Notes under the pieces: model-generated | The model's database searches: none | The model's input: only the letters and a program-made list of their open reading frames with translations | Told to the model about the DNA's origin: nothing | Translations under genes and position numbers: made by a program | Assembly: GCF_029504395.1 (NCBI RefSeq) | Contig: NZ_JAQFIF010000006.1 | Coordinates: forward strand, 1 to 64,000 | Source of the DNA: Arthrobacter sp. ES3-54 | GTDB lineage: Bacteria > Actinomycetota > Actinomycetes > Actinomycetales > Micrococcaceae | Length of the DNA: 64,000 nucleotides | Direction: 5' to 3' | Part shown: piece by piece, positions 45,816-55,894 of the stretch | How positions within the stretch are numbered: position 1 is the stretch's first letter | Layout: each line of letters starts with the position of its first letter

Positions 45816-46022
45816 TTACTTCGCCTCCTCTACCTTTACCAGGTGCGGAACCGTGTTGAGCATCCCGACGGTCACGGCGTCGGCGGTGCGGACAACGGTG
45901 TGTCCGATCCGCTTCAGGCCGAGGGACCGCAGGGTGTCGCGCTGGTTCTGCTTGCCGCCAATGGCGGACTTGATCTGAGTGATCTCCAACTTTGCATCGG
46001 AGACAAGCACGTTCTTAGCCAT
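45816..46022 (-). CDS. rpmD: 50S ribosomal protein L30
   Basis: The 68-residue protein reads [20 protein letters not shown] and [17 protein letters not shown], the L30 fold. It is directly between rpsE and rplO, adjacent to rplO without a gap. Confidence 0.96.
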   Translation of the reverse strand: MAKNVLVSDAKLEITQIKSAIGGKQNQRDTLRSLGLKRIGHTVVRTADAVTVGMLNTVPHLVKVEEAK

Positions 46023-46025
46023 GAC

Positions 46026-46736
46026 TCAGACACCTGCCTTCTGGTTCAGGAGAGCCTTCACCATTGCCGGCGGAGCGATCTCATCGAGCGGGAGGCCGCG
46101 GCGTGCTGCCACTGCTGCCGGCTCTTCGAGGCGCTTCAGGGCATCAACGGTCGCGTGAACGATGTTGATGGCGTTGGAGGAACCGAGCGACTTGGAGAGG
46201 ATGTCGTGGATGCCCACGCACTCCAGTACTGCACGGACCGGGCCACCGGCGATAACACCGGTACCGGCGGAAGCCGGTCGCAGCATGACGACGCCTGCGG
46301 CGGCCTCACCCTGAACGCGGTGCGGGATGGTGCTGCCGATGCGGGGAACGCGGAAGAAGGACTTCTTGGCCTCTTCAACGCCCTTCGCGATGGCGGCGGG
46401 AACTTCCTTGGCCTTGCCGTAGCCGACGCCGACCATGCCGTTGCCGTCACCGACGACGACGAGGGCGGTGAAGCTGAAGCGACGACCACCCTTGACGACC
46501 TTGGAAACACGGTTGATGGTTACGACGCGCTCTACGAACTGGCTCTTCTCGGCCTCGCGGCCGCCGTCACGGCCACCACGGCCGCCACGGTCGCCACGGC
46601 CCTGGCCGCGGTCGCCACGCTCGCCACGACGGGCGCCACCACGGCGGTCGTCAGTGGTAGCAGGCGCAGCGGTCTCAGTTGCCGGAGCAGCTACAGCTTC
46701 AGTCACCTGAATGTCCTTTTCGTTATTTTCGGTCAC
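46026..46736 (-). CDS. rpsE: 30S ribosomal protein S5
   Basis: S5 helps guard decoding accuracy. The canonical part (about residues 65-236) has [38 protein letters not shown] and [20 protein letters not shown]. The first 65 residues are an Ala/Thr-rich stretch followed by a Gly/Arg repeat, [19 protein letters not shown], resembling an RGG RNA-binding tail. The protein is thus 236 residues against the usual 165-200. Its start overlaps the rplR stop. Confidence 0.96.
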   Translation of the reverse strand: MTENNEKDIQVTEAVAAPATETAAPATTDDRRGGARRGERGDRGQGRGDRGGRGGRDGGREAEKSQFVERVVTINRVSKVVKGGRRFSFTALVVVGDGNGMVGVGYGKAKEVPAAIAKGVEEAKKSFFRVPRIGSTIPHRVQGEAAAGVVMLRPASAGTGVIAGGPVRAVLECVGIHDILSKSLGSSNAINIVHATVDALKRLEEPAAVAARRGLPLDEIAPPAMVKALLNQKAGV

Positions 46737-47116
46737 AGTGCCAGCCCACCTTCACGTGCGCCGTCAGCGACGGCGGCGATCCGGCCGTGGTACTTGTTAC
46801 CACCGCGGTCGAAGACAACTGCTTCGATACCGGCAGCCTTGGCACGCTCGGCGACCAGTTCGCCAACGCGCTTGGCCTTGGCGGTCTTGTCACCGTCGAA
46901 TGCACGAAGGTCGGCTTCCAGTGTGGAGGCGCTTGCCACGGTCAGGCCCTTGGTGTCATCGACAACCTGGACGAATACGTGACGTGCGGAGCGGTTGACG
47001 ACCAGACGCGGGCGTACAGCCGTACCGGAGATGCGCTTGCGGATACGAAGCTGGCGGCGGCTGCGCTGGGCAGACTTGCTCTTGTTCGTACGCTTCTTGT
47101 TAATTGCGATCGCCAT
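46733..47116 (-). CDS. rplR: 50S ribosomal protein L18
   Basis: L18 binds 5S rRNA. The 127-residue protein has [40 protein letters not shown] and the C-terminal [20 protein letters not shown]. It lies two bases after rplF and overlaps rpsE by four bases. Confidence 0.96.
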   Translation of the reverse strand: MAIAINKKRTNKSKSAQRSRRQLRIRKRISGTAVRPRLVVNRSARHVFVQVVDDTKGLTVASASTLEADLRAFDGDKTAKAKRVGELVAERAKAAGIEAVVFDRGGNKYHGRIAAVADGAREGGLAL

Positions 47117-47118
47117 GG

Positions 47119-47655
47119 TTACTTACCAGCCTTTCCGACCTTGCGGCGGATGACTTCGCCTGCGTAACGGATGCCCTTGCCCTTGTAGGGGTCCGGCTTC
47201 CGCAGCTTGCGAATGTTGGCAGCAACCTCGCCGACCTGCTGCTTGGAGATACCTGAAACAGAGAGCTTGGTCGGGGTCTCAACTGCAAAGGTGATGCCGT
47301 TCGGTGCCGAGACGTTAACCGGGTGGCTGTAGCCCAGAGCGAACTCCAGGTCAGATCCCTTGGCCTGGACGCGGTAACCAGTACCGACAATCTCAAGCTT
47401 CTTCTCGTAGCCTGCGGTGACACCCTGGATCATGTTGGCGATCAGGGTGCGGGTCAGGCCGTGCAGCGAACGTGAGGCGCGCTCGTCGTTCGGGCGGGCG
47501 ACAGTCAGGGTGCCATCTTCCAGGGAAACCTCGATCGGGCTGGCCACAGTGTGGCTCAGCTCGCCTTTGGAACCCTTGACGCTGACGACAGAGCCGTCAA
47601 CCTTGACCTCAACGCCGGCAGGAACGGTGATGGGGAGACGTCCAATACGTGACAT
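47119..47655 (-). CDS. rplF: 50S ribosomal protein L6
   Basis: The 178-residue protein has two L6 folds. It begins [20 protein letters not shown] and carries [20 protein letters not shown] and the C-terminal signature [21 protein letters not shown]6 lies near the factor-binding region of the large subunit. Preceded by rpsH, 18 bases away. Confidence 0.97.
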   Translation of the reverse strand: MSRIGRLPITVPAGVEVKVDGSVVSVKGSKGELSHTVASPIEVSLEDGTLTVARPNDERASRSLHGLTRTLIANMIQGVTAGYEKKLEIVGTGYRVQAKGSDLEFALGYSHPVNVSAPNGITFAVETPTKLSVSGISKQQVGEVAANIRKLRKPDPYKGKGIRYAGEVIRRKVGKAGK

Positions 47656-47673
47656 TATTCTCTTCCTTTCCCG

Positions 47674-48072
47674 TTACCAGACGTAAGCGAGGACTTCGCC
47701 GCCCACGCCCTTCTTGCCGGCCTGCTTGTCAGTCAAGAGGCCGGAAGAGGTGGACAGGATTGCGACACCCAGGCCACCGAGCACGTGCGGCAGGTTGGTG
47801 GACTTTGCGTAAACGCGCAGTCCCGGCTTGGAAATACGACGAACGCCAGCGATTGAACGCTCGCGGTTCGGACCGAACTTGAGCTCGAGGGTCAGCTTCT
47901 TGCCAACCTCAGCGTCTTCTTCTTTCCAGGAGGCGATGTAACCTTCAGCCTTCAGGATGTCGGCAACGCGTGCCTTGAGCTTGCTGTACGGCATGGACAC
48001 GGAATCGTGGTATGCCGAGTTAGCGTTGCGCAGACGCGTAAGCATATCTGCGACGGGATCTGTCATTGTCAT
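47674..48072 (-). CDS. rpsH: 30S ribosomal protein S8
   Basis: S8 is a primary 16S rRNA-binding protein. The 132-residue protein starts [20 protein letters not shown] and ends [19 protein letters not shown] [30 protein letters not shown]. In E. coli S8 represses its own operon. It follows rplE directly across a 95-base gap that is too short for rpsN, which usually lies here. Confidence 0.97.
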   Translation of the reverse strand: MTMTDPVADMLTRLRNANSAYHDSVSMPYSKLKARVADILKAEGYIASWKEEDAEVGKKLTLELKFGPNRERSIAGVRRISKPGLRVYAKSTNLPHVLGGLGVAILSTSSGLLTDKQAGKKGVGGEVLAYVW

Positions 48073-48167
48073 GTGGGCTCTTGCCCTTCCTCATAACGGT
48101 TTCCGCCGTGCCGGTTGTCCTGAACAGAATTCGGAACCAGCGCGGTCGGACCTTTTACGTAGCTAGA

Positions 48168-48749
48168 TTAGTCTTCGGTCTTGAACGGGAAGCCAAGCGC
48201 CTTAAGCAGCGCGCGGCCTTCGTCGTCGGTCTTGGCAGTGGTCACGACGGTGATGTCCATGCCGCGAACGCGGTCGATGGAATCCTGGTCGATCTCGTGG
48301 AACATAACCTGCTCGGTCAGACCGAAGGTGTAGTTGCCGTTGCCATCGAACTGCTTGCCGCTGAGGCCACGGAAGTCACGGATACGCGGCAGAGCCAGCG
48401 TGACCAGACGGTCCAGGAATTCCCACATGCGGTCCCCACGCAGAGTTGCGTGTGCACCGATCGGCATGCCTTCGCGCAGCTTGAACTGTGCGATCGACTT
48501 GCGGGCCTTGGTTACCTGCGGCTTCTGGCCGGTGATCAGGGTCAGATCGCGGACAGCGCCGTCGATCAGCTTGGAGTCCTTGGCGGCATCTCCAACACCC
48601 ATGTTCACAACGACCTTGACCAGGCGGGGAACCTGGTTGACGTTCTGGTACTTAAATTCCTCAGTCAGCGAGTTCTTGATGGAATCGGCGTACTTGGTCT
48701 TCAGACGAGGAACGATCTTGCTTGCCGGAGTCTCGAGAGTCTCAGTCAT
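48168..48749 (-). CDS. rplE: 50S ribosomal protein L5
   Basis: L5 binds 5S rRNA. The 193-residue protein carries [40 protein letters not shown] and [20 protein letters not shown]. The ATG overlaps the rplX stop by one base (TAATG), which couples their translation. Confidence 0.97.
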   Translation of the reverse strand: MTETLETPASKIVPRLKTKYADSIKNSLTEEFKYQNVNQVPRLVKVVVNMGVGDAAKDSKLIDGAVRDLTLITGQKPQVTKARKSIAQFKLREGMPIGAHATLRGDRMWEFLDRLVTLALPRIRDFRGLSGKQFDGNGNYTFGLTEQVMFHEIDQDSIDRVRGMDITVVTTAKTDDEGRALLKALGFPFKTED

Positions 48750-49108
48750 TAGATGTCCTTCCCTGAGCTCTTGGCCACGCGGACGCGCACTTCACGCTTC
48801 ACGCCATCGCGCTCAACGGTCTCGGTGCGGAAACCGACGCGGGTGGGCTTCTTGGTGGACGGGTCAACCAGAGCCACGTTGGAGATGTGGATCGAAGCCT
48901 CGACGACCTCAATGCCACCGGTCTTGGTGCCGCGCTGCGACTGACCGACCTTGGTGTGCTTGGTTACGCGGTTAATGCCTTCAACCAACACGCGGTTGGT
49001 CTCCGGGAATACGCGCAGAACCTTGCCCTGCTTGCCTTTGTCGCCGCCGCGCTCAGCCTTGGCGCCAGTGATGACCTGAACGAGGTCACCCTTTTTGATC
49101 TTAGCCAT
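48749..49108 (-). CDS. rplX: 50S ribosomal protein L24
   Basis: The 119-residue L24 has a KOW motif at the start ([39 protein letters not shown]) and [16 protein letters not shown] in the second half. L24 starts large-subunit assembly. It lies three bases after rplN. Confidence 0.97.
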   Translation of the reverse strand: MAKIKKGDLVQVITGAKAERGGDKGKQGKVLRVFPETNRVLVEGINRVTKHTKVGQSQRGTKTGGIEVVEASIHISNVALVDPSTKKPTRVGFRTETVERDGVKREVRVRVAKSSGKDI

Positions 49109-49111
49109 GGA

Positions 49112-49480
49112 CTAGAGCACCTCCGGAGCCAGAGAAACGATCTTCATGAACTTCTTGTCACGAAGTTCACGACCAACCGGTCCGAAGATACGGGTACCGC
49201 GGGGGTCACCGTCGTTCTTCAGGATGACGGCTGCGTTCTCGTCAAACTTGATGTAGGAACCATCCGCACGGCGGCGTTCCTTCTTGGTACGGACGATGAC
49301 AGCCTTGACGACGTCGCCCTTCTTTACGTTGCCGCCCGGAATTGCGTCCTTGACGGTAGCGACGATTACGTCGCCAATGCCTGCGTAGCGACGGCCAGAT
49401 CCACCGAGAACGCGAATGGTAAGGATTTCCTTAGCACCCGTGTTGTCGGCGACCTTGAGTCGCGACTCCTGCTGAATCAC
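49112..49480 (-). CDS. rplN: 50S ribosomal protein L14
   Basis: The 122-residue L14 has [40 protein letters not shown] and [20 protein letters not shown]. The start is GTG at 49480 with AAGGAG seven bases upstream. It heads the spc operon: the gene before it, rpsQ, is 605 bases away and beyond a terminator. Confidence 0.97.
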   Translation of the reverse strand: MIQQESRLKVADNTGAKEILTIRVLGGSGRRYAGIGDVIVATVKDAIPGGNVKKGDVVKAVIVRTKKERRRADGSYIKFDENAAVILKNDGDPRGTRIFGPVGRELRDKKFMKIVSLAPEVL

Positions 49481-49728
49481 TATTTACTCCTTGCGTCGCG
49501 CTGGTTCTCAGACCGAAAATCTTCCTACGGAATGAGCCTTGCGGAACGGTTGATCGGGGTGTCTCTTGACCTGCCTGGATTTTGCCAGACCAGGCCTAAA
49601 CGCCCGTGCCAAAAACATTTGCTTCCCAGACGGTTCCCGACGAGTCGGGGCGCGAGGGGGCACTATGCCGTGGCACGATTGTTTACGAGGTTGATGACGG
49701 CGCGCTAAAGGCGCCATACAAACTCAAA

Positions 49729-49737
49729 ATCTTAGCA
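49729..49737 (-). promoter_or_regulatory. Candidate extended -10 promoter of the spc operon
   Basis: On the minus strand TGCTAAGAT (49737-49729) is an extended -10 element (TGn plus TAAGAT) in an AT-rich spot. No good -35 is seen at 17 bases. It would give a leader of about 240 bases before rplN. Confidence 0.45.
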
Positions 49738-50014
49738 CGTTTCGGGCGTATCCCCATATCACAGCCTTGGCGCGAGCACACGCCGGCCCACGCTCCCGAC
49801 GGCGCGACACAGCAGCACAGCAGCACCGCACCGCAACTATCGACGACGGCGTCACGCAGGACAGGCTTTGGGCCCGCCTGCCGCAGCGCACCCCCCGGAA
49901 ACCCGGCCTGCCGGCGTCGTGAGCCTCCCCAAAGCCTGTCTGGCGTGCCAGGACGCAGAACGGCGGCCGGCCATGGCAGCCCCGGCAACGGCTCCTACAA
50001 CGACCGCCGGCAAC

Positions 50015-50057
50015 GCAGAAGCCCCCGCTCCCCCAAAGGGGGAACGAGGGCTTCTGC
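50015..50057 (-). terminator. Terminator of the S10 operon
   Basis: GCAGAAGCCC (50015-50024) pairs with GGGCTTCTGC (50048-50057), with a second inner stem CGCTCCCCC/GGGGGAACG. It starts 28 bases after the rpsQ stop. The stem is long and GC-rich, but the following T-tract is weak. Confidence 0.7.
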
Positions 50058-50085
50058 TGTATCACCAGGCAGCAAAGTGCAGGTG

Positions 50086-50394
50086 TTACTTGGCCTTCTC
50101 GAGGATCTCGACCAGACGCCACCGCTTGGTAGCGGAGAGCGGGCGGGTCTCGGCGAGGAGCACGAGGTCGCCGATGCCGGCGCTGTTCTCTTCGTCGTGT
50201 GCCTTGATCTTGGCGTTGCGGCGGATGACCTTGCCGTAGAGGGCGTGCTTCACGCGGTCTTCGACCTGGACGGTGATGGTCTTTTCCATCTTGTCCGAGA
50301 CGACGTAGCCGCGCTTCGTCTTACGGTAACCGCGCTCGTCAGCCTTGGCTGCGTCGGAAACAGTTTCCGTCACGTTCTCTTCCTTTTCACTCAC
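50086..50394 (-). CDS. rpsQ: 30S ribosomal protein S17
   Basis: The 102-residue S17 shows [40 protein letters not shown] and [21 protein letters not shown]17 is a primary 16S rRNA binder. Its first 20 residues (acidic) precede the family start. The start overlaps the rpmC stop by four bases. It closes the S10 operon here. Confidence 0.96.
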   Translation of the reverse strand: MSEKEENVTETVSDAAKADERGYRKTKRGYVVSDKMEKTITVQVEDRVKHALYGKVIRRNAKIKAHDEENSAGIGDLVLLAETRPLSATKRWRLVEILEKAK

Positions 50395-50720
50395 TTGGCA
50401 TCCTCCTCGGATTCAACCGTTTCAGCCTTGTCGGCCTTCTTGGTTGCAGCCTTCTTGGACTTCTTCTCTTCCTTGGCTTCCACAACCGGGGCGGCAACCT
50501 CGGCACGAATGCCCAGCTCGCGCTCACGGAGAACGGTGTAGATGCGGGCGATGTCCTTCTTTACCGCGCGCAGACGACCGTGGTTCTCCAGCTGACCGGT
50601 GGCGGACTGGAAACGCAGGTTGAACAGCTCTTCCTTGGCCTTGCGGAGTTCTTCAACGAGACGCTCGTTGTCGAAACCGTCCAGCTGTGCGGATGCAAGT
50701 TCCTTGGATCCTACTGCCAT
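50391..50720 (-). CDS. rpmC: 50S ribosomal protein L29
   Basis: The L29 domain (residues 1 to about 72) has [20 protein letters not shown] and [20 protein letters not shown]. The remaining 37 residues are a Lys/Ala/Glu-rich tail, so the protein is 109 residues rather than 60-75. L29 sits at the exit tunnel, where trigger factor and SRP dock; the effect of the tail is unknown. Confidence 0.95.
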   Translation of the reverse strand: MAVGSKELASAQLDGFDNERLVEELRKAKEELFNLRFQSATGQLENHGRLRAVKKDIARIYTVLRERELGIRAEVAAPVVEAKEEKKSKKAATKKADKAETVESEEDAK

Positions 50721-50722
50721 TT

Positions 50723-51139
50723 CTACTCACCACCTTCGCGACGCACAATGCGTGCCTTCAACGGCAGCTTGTGGATTGCCAGGCGCAGGGCCTCGCGAGC
50801 TACCTCTTCACTGACACCGGAGAGTTCGAAGAGAACCCGGCCCGGCTTGACGTTTGAGACCCACCATTCCGGAGAACCCTTACCGGAACCCATGCGGGTT
50901 TCGGCCGGCTTCTTCGTCAGCGGACGGTCCGGGTAAATGTTGATCCAGACCTTTCCGCCACGCTTGATGTGGCGAGTCATCGCGATACGGGCAGATTCGA
51001 TCTGACGGTTCGTGACGTAGGCCGGGCTCAGAGCCTGGATGCCCCACTCACCGAAGGAGACCTGGGTACCGCCCGTAGCAGCGCCGGAACGACCCGGGTG
51101 GTGCTGCTTACGGTGCTTTACTCGACGTGGGATAAGCAT
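50723..51139 (-). CDS. rplP: 50S ribosomal protein L16
   Basis: The 138-residue L16 begins [20 protein letters not shown] and has [20 protein letters not shown] and [21 protein letters not shown]16 organises the A-site of the peptidyl transferase centre. It directly abuts rpsC. Confidence 0.97.
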   Translation of the reverse strand: MLIPRRVKHRKQHHPGRSGAATGGTQVSFGEWGIQALSPAYVTNRQIESARIAMTRHIKRGGKVWINIYPDRPLTKKPAETRMGSGKGSPEWWVSNVKPGRVLFELSGVSEEVAREALRLAIHKLPLKARIVRREGGE

Positions 51140-51973
51140 TTAAGCCTGTCCTCCTTCTACTGCCGGTGCAGCTGCTTCGACAGCCGGAGCTTCGGCGGCA
51201 GCCGGAGCTGCCTCAGCTGCGGGGCGGTCGGGACGACGGCGGCGGTCACCACGGTCGGCGCCACCCGGGCGGCCCGGGCGGTCGCCGGCACGGCCACGGG
51301 ACGGAGCAGCAGCTGCCTGCTGAGCCAGTTCCTTGGCAGTGACGTCGCCCTTGTAGATCCAGACCTTCACGCCGATGCGGCCGAAGGTGGTCTTGGCCTC
51401 GTAGAAGCCGTAGTCGATGTTCGCACGCAGGGTGTGCAGGGGCACACGGCCTTCGCGGTAGAACTCCGAGCGGGACATTTCTGCGCCGCCCAGTCGACCC
51501 GAGCAAGCGATCCGGATGCCCTTGGCACCGGCACGCTGTGCGGACTGCATGGCCTTCTTCATCGCACGGCGGAAAGCCACGCGGGAAGTCAGCTGCTCTG
51601 CAACGCCCTGGGCAACAAGCTGGGCTTCCATCTCGGGGTTCTTGACCTCGAGGATGTTCAGCTGTACCTGCTTGCCCGTGAGCTTCTCAAGCTCGCCGCG
51701 GATGCGGTCTGCTTCAGCGCCGCGGCGGCCGATGACGATGCCCGGACGTGCCGTGTGGATATCCACACGGACACGGTCGCGGGTGCGCTCGATTTCGACC
51801 TTGGCGATACCGGCGCGCTCCATGCCCGTGGACATGAGCTGGCGGATACGGATGTCTTCGCGAACGAAGTCCTTGTACCGCTGGCCGGCCTTGGTGCTGT
51901 CAGCAAACCAGTGCGATACGTGATCGGTGGTGATGCCGAGTCGGAACCCGTGCGGGTTAACTTTCTGTCCCAC
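51140..51973 (-). CDS. rpsC: 30S ribosomal protein S3
   Basis: S3 has an N-terminal KH domain (about residues 40-110; [20 protein letters not shown]) and a C-terminal domain ([31 protein letters not shown]) at the mRNA entry site. After residue 215 follow 60 residues rich in Arg, Gly, Pro, then Ala and Glu, making 277 residues against the usual 210-230. Directly after rplV. Confidence 0.96.
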   Translation of the reverse strand: MGQKVNPHGFRLGITTDHVSHWFADSTKAGQRYKDFVREDIRIRQLMSTGMERAGIAKVEIERTRDRVRVDIHTARPGIVIGRRGAEADRIRGELEKLTGKQVQLNILEVKNPEMEAQLVAQGVAEQLTSRVAFRRAMKKAMQSAQRAGAKGIRIACSGRLGGAEMSRSEFYREGRVPLHTLRANIDYGFYEAKTTFGRIGVKVWIYKGDVTAKELAQQAAAAPSRGRAGDRPGRPGGADRGDRRRRPDRPAAEAAPAAAEAPAVEAAAPAVEGGQA

Positions 51974-52339
51974 TTAGCGAGCCTCCTCTTTCTCCGGGGT
52001 AGCGACTACCACGGTGATGTGGCTCGTGCGCTTCTTGATCTGAAATGCACGACCCTGGGCTCGCGGCTGGAACCGCTTCATGGTCGGGCCTTCATCAACA
52101 AACGCTTCGCTGATGATGAGGTCACCTTCGTCAAACGCCACGCCGTCGCGGTCCGCGAGGACCCGGGCGTTGGAGATTGCCGACTGAACTACCTTGAATA
52201 CCGGCTCCGAAGCTGCCTGGGGGGCAAACTTCAGAATTGCCAGAGCCTCATTCGCTTGCTTACCACGAACAAGGTTGACGACGCGCCGGGCCTTCATAGG
52301 CGTTACGCGGATGTGACGCGCAATTGCCTTGGCTTCCAT
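51974..52339 (-). CDS. rplV: 50S ribosomal protein L22
   Basis: The 121-residue L22 has [20 protein letters not shown], the loop [20 protein letters not shown] that lines the exit tunnel, and [20 protein letters not shown]. The tunnel loop shows no obvious insertion or deletion. It follows rpsS by 38 bases. Confidence 0.97.
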   Translation of the reverse strand: MEAKAIARHIRVTPMKARRVVNLVRGKQANEALAILKFAPQAASEPVFKVVQSAISNARVLADRDGVAFDEGDLIISEAFVDEGPTMKRFQPRAQGRAFQIKKRTSHITVVVATPEKEEAR

Positions 52340-52377
52340 TGCTTTCCTTCTCTCGTCTTTGACGTAAGTGCAGGCGC

Positions 52378-52659
52378 CTAGCGGCGCTTGCCCTTACGGT
52401 CGTCCTTGACATGGCCGCGGAATGTCCGCGTGGGAGCGAATTCGCCGAGCTTGTGCCCGACCATCGACTCAGTGACAAACACGGGGATGTGCTTGCGTCC
52501 GTCGTGTACGGCGATCGTGTGGCCGAGCATGTCGGGGACGATCATCGAACGGCGGGACCAGGTCTTGATGACGTTCTTGGTGCCCTTTTCGTTTTCCCTG
52601 GCTACCTTTACAAAGAGGTGCTGGTCAACGAAAGGACCTTTTTTCAGGCTGCGTGGCAT
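52378..52659 (-). CDS. rpsS: 30S ribosomal protein S19
   Basis: The 93-residue S19 begins [20 protein letters not shown], with [20 protein letters not shown] and [20 protein letters not shown]. It sits in the small-subunit head beside S13. Twelve bases after rplB. Confidence 0.97.
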   Translation of the reverse strand: MPRSLKKGPFVDQHLFVKVARENEKGTKNVIKTWSRRSMIVPDMLGHTIAVHDGRKHIPVFVTESMVGHKLGEFAPTRTFRGHVKDDRKGKRR

Positions 52660-52671
52660 GTGTCCAGGCTC

Positions 52672-53511
52672 CTATCGCTTGTTCTTGCCAGTACGACGGC
52701 GACGAACAATAAGCTTGTCGCTCTCTTTGTTGGGACGGCGGGTGCGGCCTTCGCGCTTACCGTTCGGGTTGACGGGGTGACGTCCACCGGACGTCTTACC
52801 CTCGCCACCACCGTGGGGGTGGTCAACCGGGTTCATGGCGACACCACGGACGGTCGGGCGAACGCCCTTCCACCGCATACGGCCAGCCTTGCCCCAGTTG
52901 ATGTTCGACTGCTCGGCGTTGCCGACCTCGCCGACGGTTGCGCGGCAGCGCACGTCAACGTTGCGGATTTCGCCGGAAGGCAGACGCAGCTGGGCGAAAC
53001 GGCCTTCCTTTGCAACGAGCTGGATCGATGCGCCGGCGGAGCGGCCCATCTTGGCGCCGCCACCCGGACGCAGTTCGACTGCGTGGATTACGGTACCGAC
53101 CGGGATGTTGCGCAGCGGAAGGTTGTTGCCGGGCTTGATGTCAGCGTCGGCGCCGGCCTCTACGAAGTCGCCCTGGGACAGCTTGTTCGGGGCGATGATG
53201 TAACGCTTGGTGCCATCAACGTAGTGCAGGAGCGCGATCCGAGCCGTACGGTTCGGGTCATACTCGATTTCGGCAACGCGGGCGTTGACGCCGTCCTTGT
53301 CGTGGCGACGGAAGTCGATCAGACGGTACTGGCGCTTGTGTCCACCACCCTTGTGACGGGTCGTGATCTTACCGGAGTTGTTACGGCCACCCTTTTTCGG
53401 GAGGGGACGTACCAACGACTTTTCCGGCGTCGACCGCGTGATTTCAGTGAAGTCCGCTACGCTCGAGCCACGACGGCCCGGGGTAGTCGGCTTGTATTTA
53501 CGGATTCCCAT
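52672..53511 (-). CDS. rplB: 50S ribosomal protein L2
   Basis: The 279-residue L2 has [40 protein letters not shown] and the C-terminal [20 protein letters not shown], which contains the conserved His important at the peptidyl transferase centre. It lies 29 bases after rplW. Confidence 0.97.
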   Translation of the reverse strand: MGIRKYKPTTPGRRGSSVADFTEITRSTPEKSLVRPLPKKGGRNNSGKITTRHKGGGHKRQYRLIDFRRHDKDGVNARVAEIEYDPNRTARIALLHYVDGTKRYIIAPNKLSQGDFVEAGADADIKPGNNLPLRNIPVGTVIHAVELRPGGGAKMGRSAGASIQLVAKEGRFAQLRLPSGEIRNVDVRCRATVGEVGNAEQSNINWGKAGRMRWKGVRPTVRGVAMNPVDHPHGGGEGKTSGGRHPVNPNGKREGRTRRPNKESDKLIVRRRRTGKNKR

Positions 53512-53540
53512 AATTTATTTCCTCGTTAAAGTGGTCTCCG

Positions 53541-53846
53541 CTATGAAAGCGGACCGCCGAAGATGTCGATAGTGCCTTCTTTGAGGCTCACAATTGCACG
53601 CTTGGTGTTCTTGCGGGTACCCCAGCCGAATTTGGTGCGCTTGCGCTTACCGGCACGGTTGATGGTGTTGATCGATTCGACCTTGACGGAGAAAATCTTC
53701 TCCACGGCCAGCTTGATCTCGGTCTTGTTCGAGCGGGGGTCCACCAGGAAGGTGTACTTGCCCTCATCGATCAGGCCGTAGCTCTTTTCCGAGACGACGG
53801 GTGCAAGCACGACGTCGCGCGGGTCTTTGATGGTGGCTGCGCTCAC
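53541..53846 (-). CDS. rplW: 50S ribosomal protein L23
   Basis: The 101-residue L23 shows [40 protein letters not shown] and [21 protein letters not shown]23 is the docking site for trigger factor and SRP. The start overlaps the rplD stop by four bases. Confidence 0.97.
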   Translation of the reverse strand: MSAATIKDPRDVVLAPVVSEKSYGLIDEGKYTFLVDPRSNKTEIKLAVEKIFSVKVESINTINRAGKRKRTKFGWGTRKNTKRAIVSLKEGTIDIFGGPLS

Positions 53847-54463
53847 TTGGCATCCTCCTCGTTCTTTGCAACCTTGTCAGCAACAAATGCTTCGTAGGCA
53901 GCCTTGGTGAAGACTACGTCGTCGGAAACGAGAACGTCGTAGGTGTTCAGCTGGTCTGCGTACAGAACGTGAACATCCGTGAGGTTGCGCACGGACAGTG
54001 CAGCAACATCGTTGGCGCGCTCAATGACAACGAGCAGGTTCTTGCGCTCGGAAACTCCGCGCAGGGTTGCCAGTGCTTCTTTGGAGGACGGCTTGGAGCC
54101 GGCAACCAGGTCAGCAATGACGTGGACGCGGCCGTTGCGGGCGCGGTCCGAGAGTGCGCCGCGCAGTGCAGCAGCAATCATCTTCTTGGGGGTGCGCTGG
54201 CTGTAGTCACGCGGCGTGGGGCCGTGGACAACGCCACCACCGGTCATGTGAGGAGCACGGATGGAACCCTGACGGGCGCGGCCGGTGCCCTTCTGCTTGA
54301 ACGGCTTGCGACCTGCACCGGAAACTTCGGCGCGGGTCTTGGTCTTGTGGGTACCCTGGCGAGCAGCAGCGAGCTGGGCAACGACAACCTGGTGCAGCAG
54401 CGGCACGTTGGTCTGTACGTCGAAGATCTCTGCAGGCAGGTCAACCTTGACAGTGCTAGTCAT
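53843..54463 (-). CDS. rplD: 50S ribosomal protein L4
   Basis: The 206-residue L4 carries [20 protein letters not shown] and [20 protein letters not shown], the extended loop that reaches the exit tunnel. In E. coli L4 controls the S10 operon; no matching leader structure was identified here. Four bases after rplC. Confidence 0.97.
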   Translation of the reverse strand: MTSTVKVDLPAEIFDVQTNVPLLHQVVVAQLAAARQGTHKTKTRAEVSGAGRKPFKQKGTGRARQGSIRAPHMTGGGVVHGPTPRDYSQRTPKKMIAAALRGALSDRARNGRVHVIADLVAGSKPSSKEALATLRGVSERKNLLVVIERANDVAALSVRNLTDVHVLYADQLNTYDVLVSDDVVFTKAAYEAFVADKVAKNEEDAK

Positions 54464-54467
54464 TGAA

Positions 54468-55118
54468 CTAGGCTCCCTTCACGGCGGTGCGTACGAGTAC
54501 GACCTGGCCGCGGGCGCCGGGGACGGCGCCCTTGATCAGGAGCAGCGACTTCTCGACGTCAACCGCGTGGACCGTGAGGTTCAGCGTGGTGTGACGAACG
54601 GCGCCCATGCGGCCGGCCATTTTCATGCCCTTGAAGACGCGGCTCGGGGTGGATGCGCCACCGATTGAACCGGGCTTACGGTGGTTCTTGTGGGCACCGT
54701 GGGAAGCTCCAACGCCGTGGAAGCCGTGACGCTTCATAACACCGGCGAAGCCCTTACCCTTGGTGGTGCCAACGACGTCGATCTTCTGGCCGGCTTCGAA
54801 GAGCTCTACGGAGAGCTCCTGGCCCAGCTCGTAAGAGGCAGCATCTGCAGTGCGCAGTTCTACGACGTGGCGGCGAGGCGTGACGCCTGCCTTTTCAAAG
54901 TGACCAGCCAGCGGCTTGGTGACCTTGCGGGAATCGATCTGGCCGTAGCCGATCTGAACGGCGACATAGCCATCAGTCTCTGCATTGCGCAGCTGCGTGA
55001 TGACGTTCGAGTCAGCCTGGACCACAGTGACGGGGATGAGCTTGTTGTTCTCGTCCCAGACCTGGGTCATGCCGAGCTTCGTGCCCAGCAGGCCCTTTAC
55101 GTTACGGGTTGCGGTCAT
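54468..55118 (-). CDS. rplC: 50S ribosomal protein L3
   Basis: The 216-residue L3 has [40 protein letters not shown] and [21 protein letters not shown]3 starts large-subunit assembly and reaches the peptidyl transferase centre. The ATG at 55118 follows GAGGTGC; 17 bases separate it from rpsJ. Confidence 0.97.
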   Translation of the reverse strand: MTATRNVKGLLGTKLGMTQVWDENNKLIPVTVVQADSNVITQLRNAETDGYVAVQIGYGQIDSRKVTKPLAGHFEKAGVTPRRHVVELRTADAASYELGQELSVELFEAGQKIDVVGTTKGKGFAGVMKRHGFHGVGASHGAHKNHRKPGSIGGASTPSRVFKGMKMAGRMGAVRHTTLNLTVHAVDVEKSLLLIKGAVPGARGQVVLVRTAVKGA

Positions 55119-55135
55119 AGTCTCTCAGCACCTCC

Positions 55136-55444
55136 CTACAGCTTGATTTCGATGTTCACGTCGGCCGGCAGGTCGAGACGCATGAGCGAATCAACAGCCT
55201 TGGGCGTGGGATCGATGATGTCGATAAGACGCTTGTGCGTGCGCATTTCAAAGTGCTCGCGGCTGTCCTTGTACTTGTGCGGAGAGCGAATAACGCAGTA
55301 CACGTTCTTCTCCGTCGGCAGCGGCACGGGGCCAACTACAGTTGCGCCTGCGCGCGTGACCGTCTCAACGATCTTCCGTGCTGAAACGTCAATGACCTCG
55401 TGGTCGTATGACTTCAGCCGGATGCGGATTTTTTGTCCCGCCAT
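55136..55444 (-). CDS. rpsJ: 30S ribosomal protein S10
   Basis: S10 is in the small-subunit head and, in other bacteria, also partners NusB in antitermination. The 102-residue protein begins [20 protein letters not shown] and has [20 protein letters not shown] and [20 protein letters not shown]. First gene of the S10 operon; about 450 bases of gene-free DNA lie upstream. Confidence 0.97.
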
Positions 55445-55894
55445 GTCGCCTGACTCTCTTTCAGTCTGTGCTTCCCCTGATTAGGGCTGCCCTGTTCACT
55501 TACTAGTTGTATGGCTGCCGAAGCATTTGAAGTCGTGACTACCATCCGCCGCACAAGCTGAATCCGGAAGAATCCGGGTTCCTCAACCTGCCGACGTAAC
55601 CGACCCCCGCGGTCGGGCGTGTCGTACGTTTTCACACATACGCGTCCGCAATTCCATGGGGAGTGGGTTATGTTTGGTCTCTCACTTGGACCCTGACACC
55701 CGGCATTATCCGGATCGGGACGCGAAAGAGCGCTTGAACAACTCATCTAGTATGCCGGAATTTGCGGGCAGAAGCGAATCAGCCACTGCAGGCAGTGCAA
55801 TCACAGGAGTGCAATCACAGTAGTGGAATCACGGCAGTGCACTCCCTGCCCGGTAGCCATTGTCCTGAATCGCCGTCGAATGGATGATGGGGGC
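55445..55894. other. Divergent gap between the S10 operon and the beta-glucosidase gene
   Basis: These 450 bases must contain the S10 promoter and leader (minus) and the beta-glucosidase promoter (plus), but I cannot place -35/-10 boxes confidently. CATAAC on the minus strand near 55665 and GATAAT near 55710 are possible -10 elements for S10. Four 14-base tandem repeats lie at 55794-55849. No gene is supported. Confidence 0.5.
55794..55849 (+). repeat. Four 14-base tandem repeats upstream of the beta-glucosidase gene
   Basis: Units begin at 55794, 55808, 55822 and 55836: AGTGCAATCACAGG, AGTGCAATCACAGT, AGTGGAATCACGGC and AGTGCACTCCCTGC. The first two differ by one base, the last is most diverged. 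The array ends 46 bases before the start codon. A 14-base period puts units on shifting faces of the helix, so it is not a classic phased operator; it may still bind a regulator or be a slippage product. Confidence 0.8.

Larger units (their letters stand above)
49481..50085 (-). other. 605-base gap between the S10 and spc operons
   Basis: No gene is supported here. The stretch holds the S10-operon terminator (50015-50057), a candidate spc promoter (49729-49737), and about 250 bases of leader before rplN. An internal section near 49812-49826 has CAG-type triplets (CAGCAGCACAGCAGCACC). Small reading frames such as the one at 49508-49717 lack family features and a ribosome site. Confidence 0.6.

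Noticed and set aside
49508..49717. Small frame in the S10-spc gap
   Set aside because: Contains the spc leader, no good start signal and no membrane or domain pattern.
50969..52381. Open frame of 470 codons on the plus strand
   Set aside because: Antisense to rplP, rpsC and rplV; no protein family features.
55794..55849. CRISPR array
   Set aside because: Units are 14 bases with no spacers, unlike CRISPR repeats.
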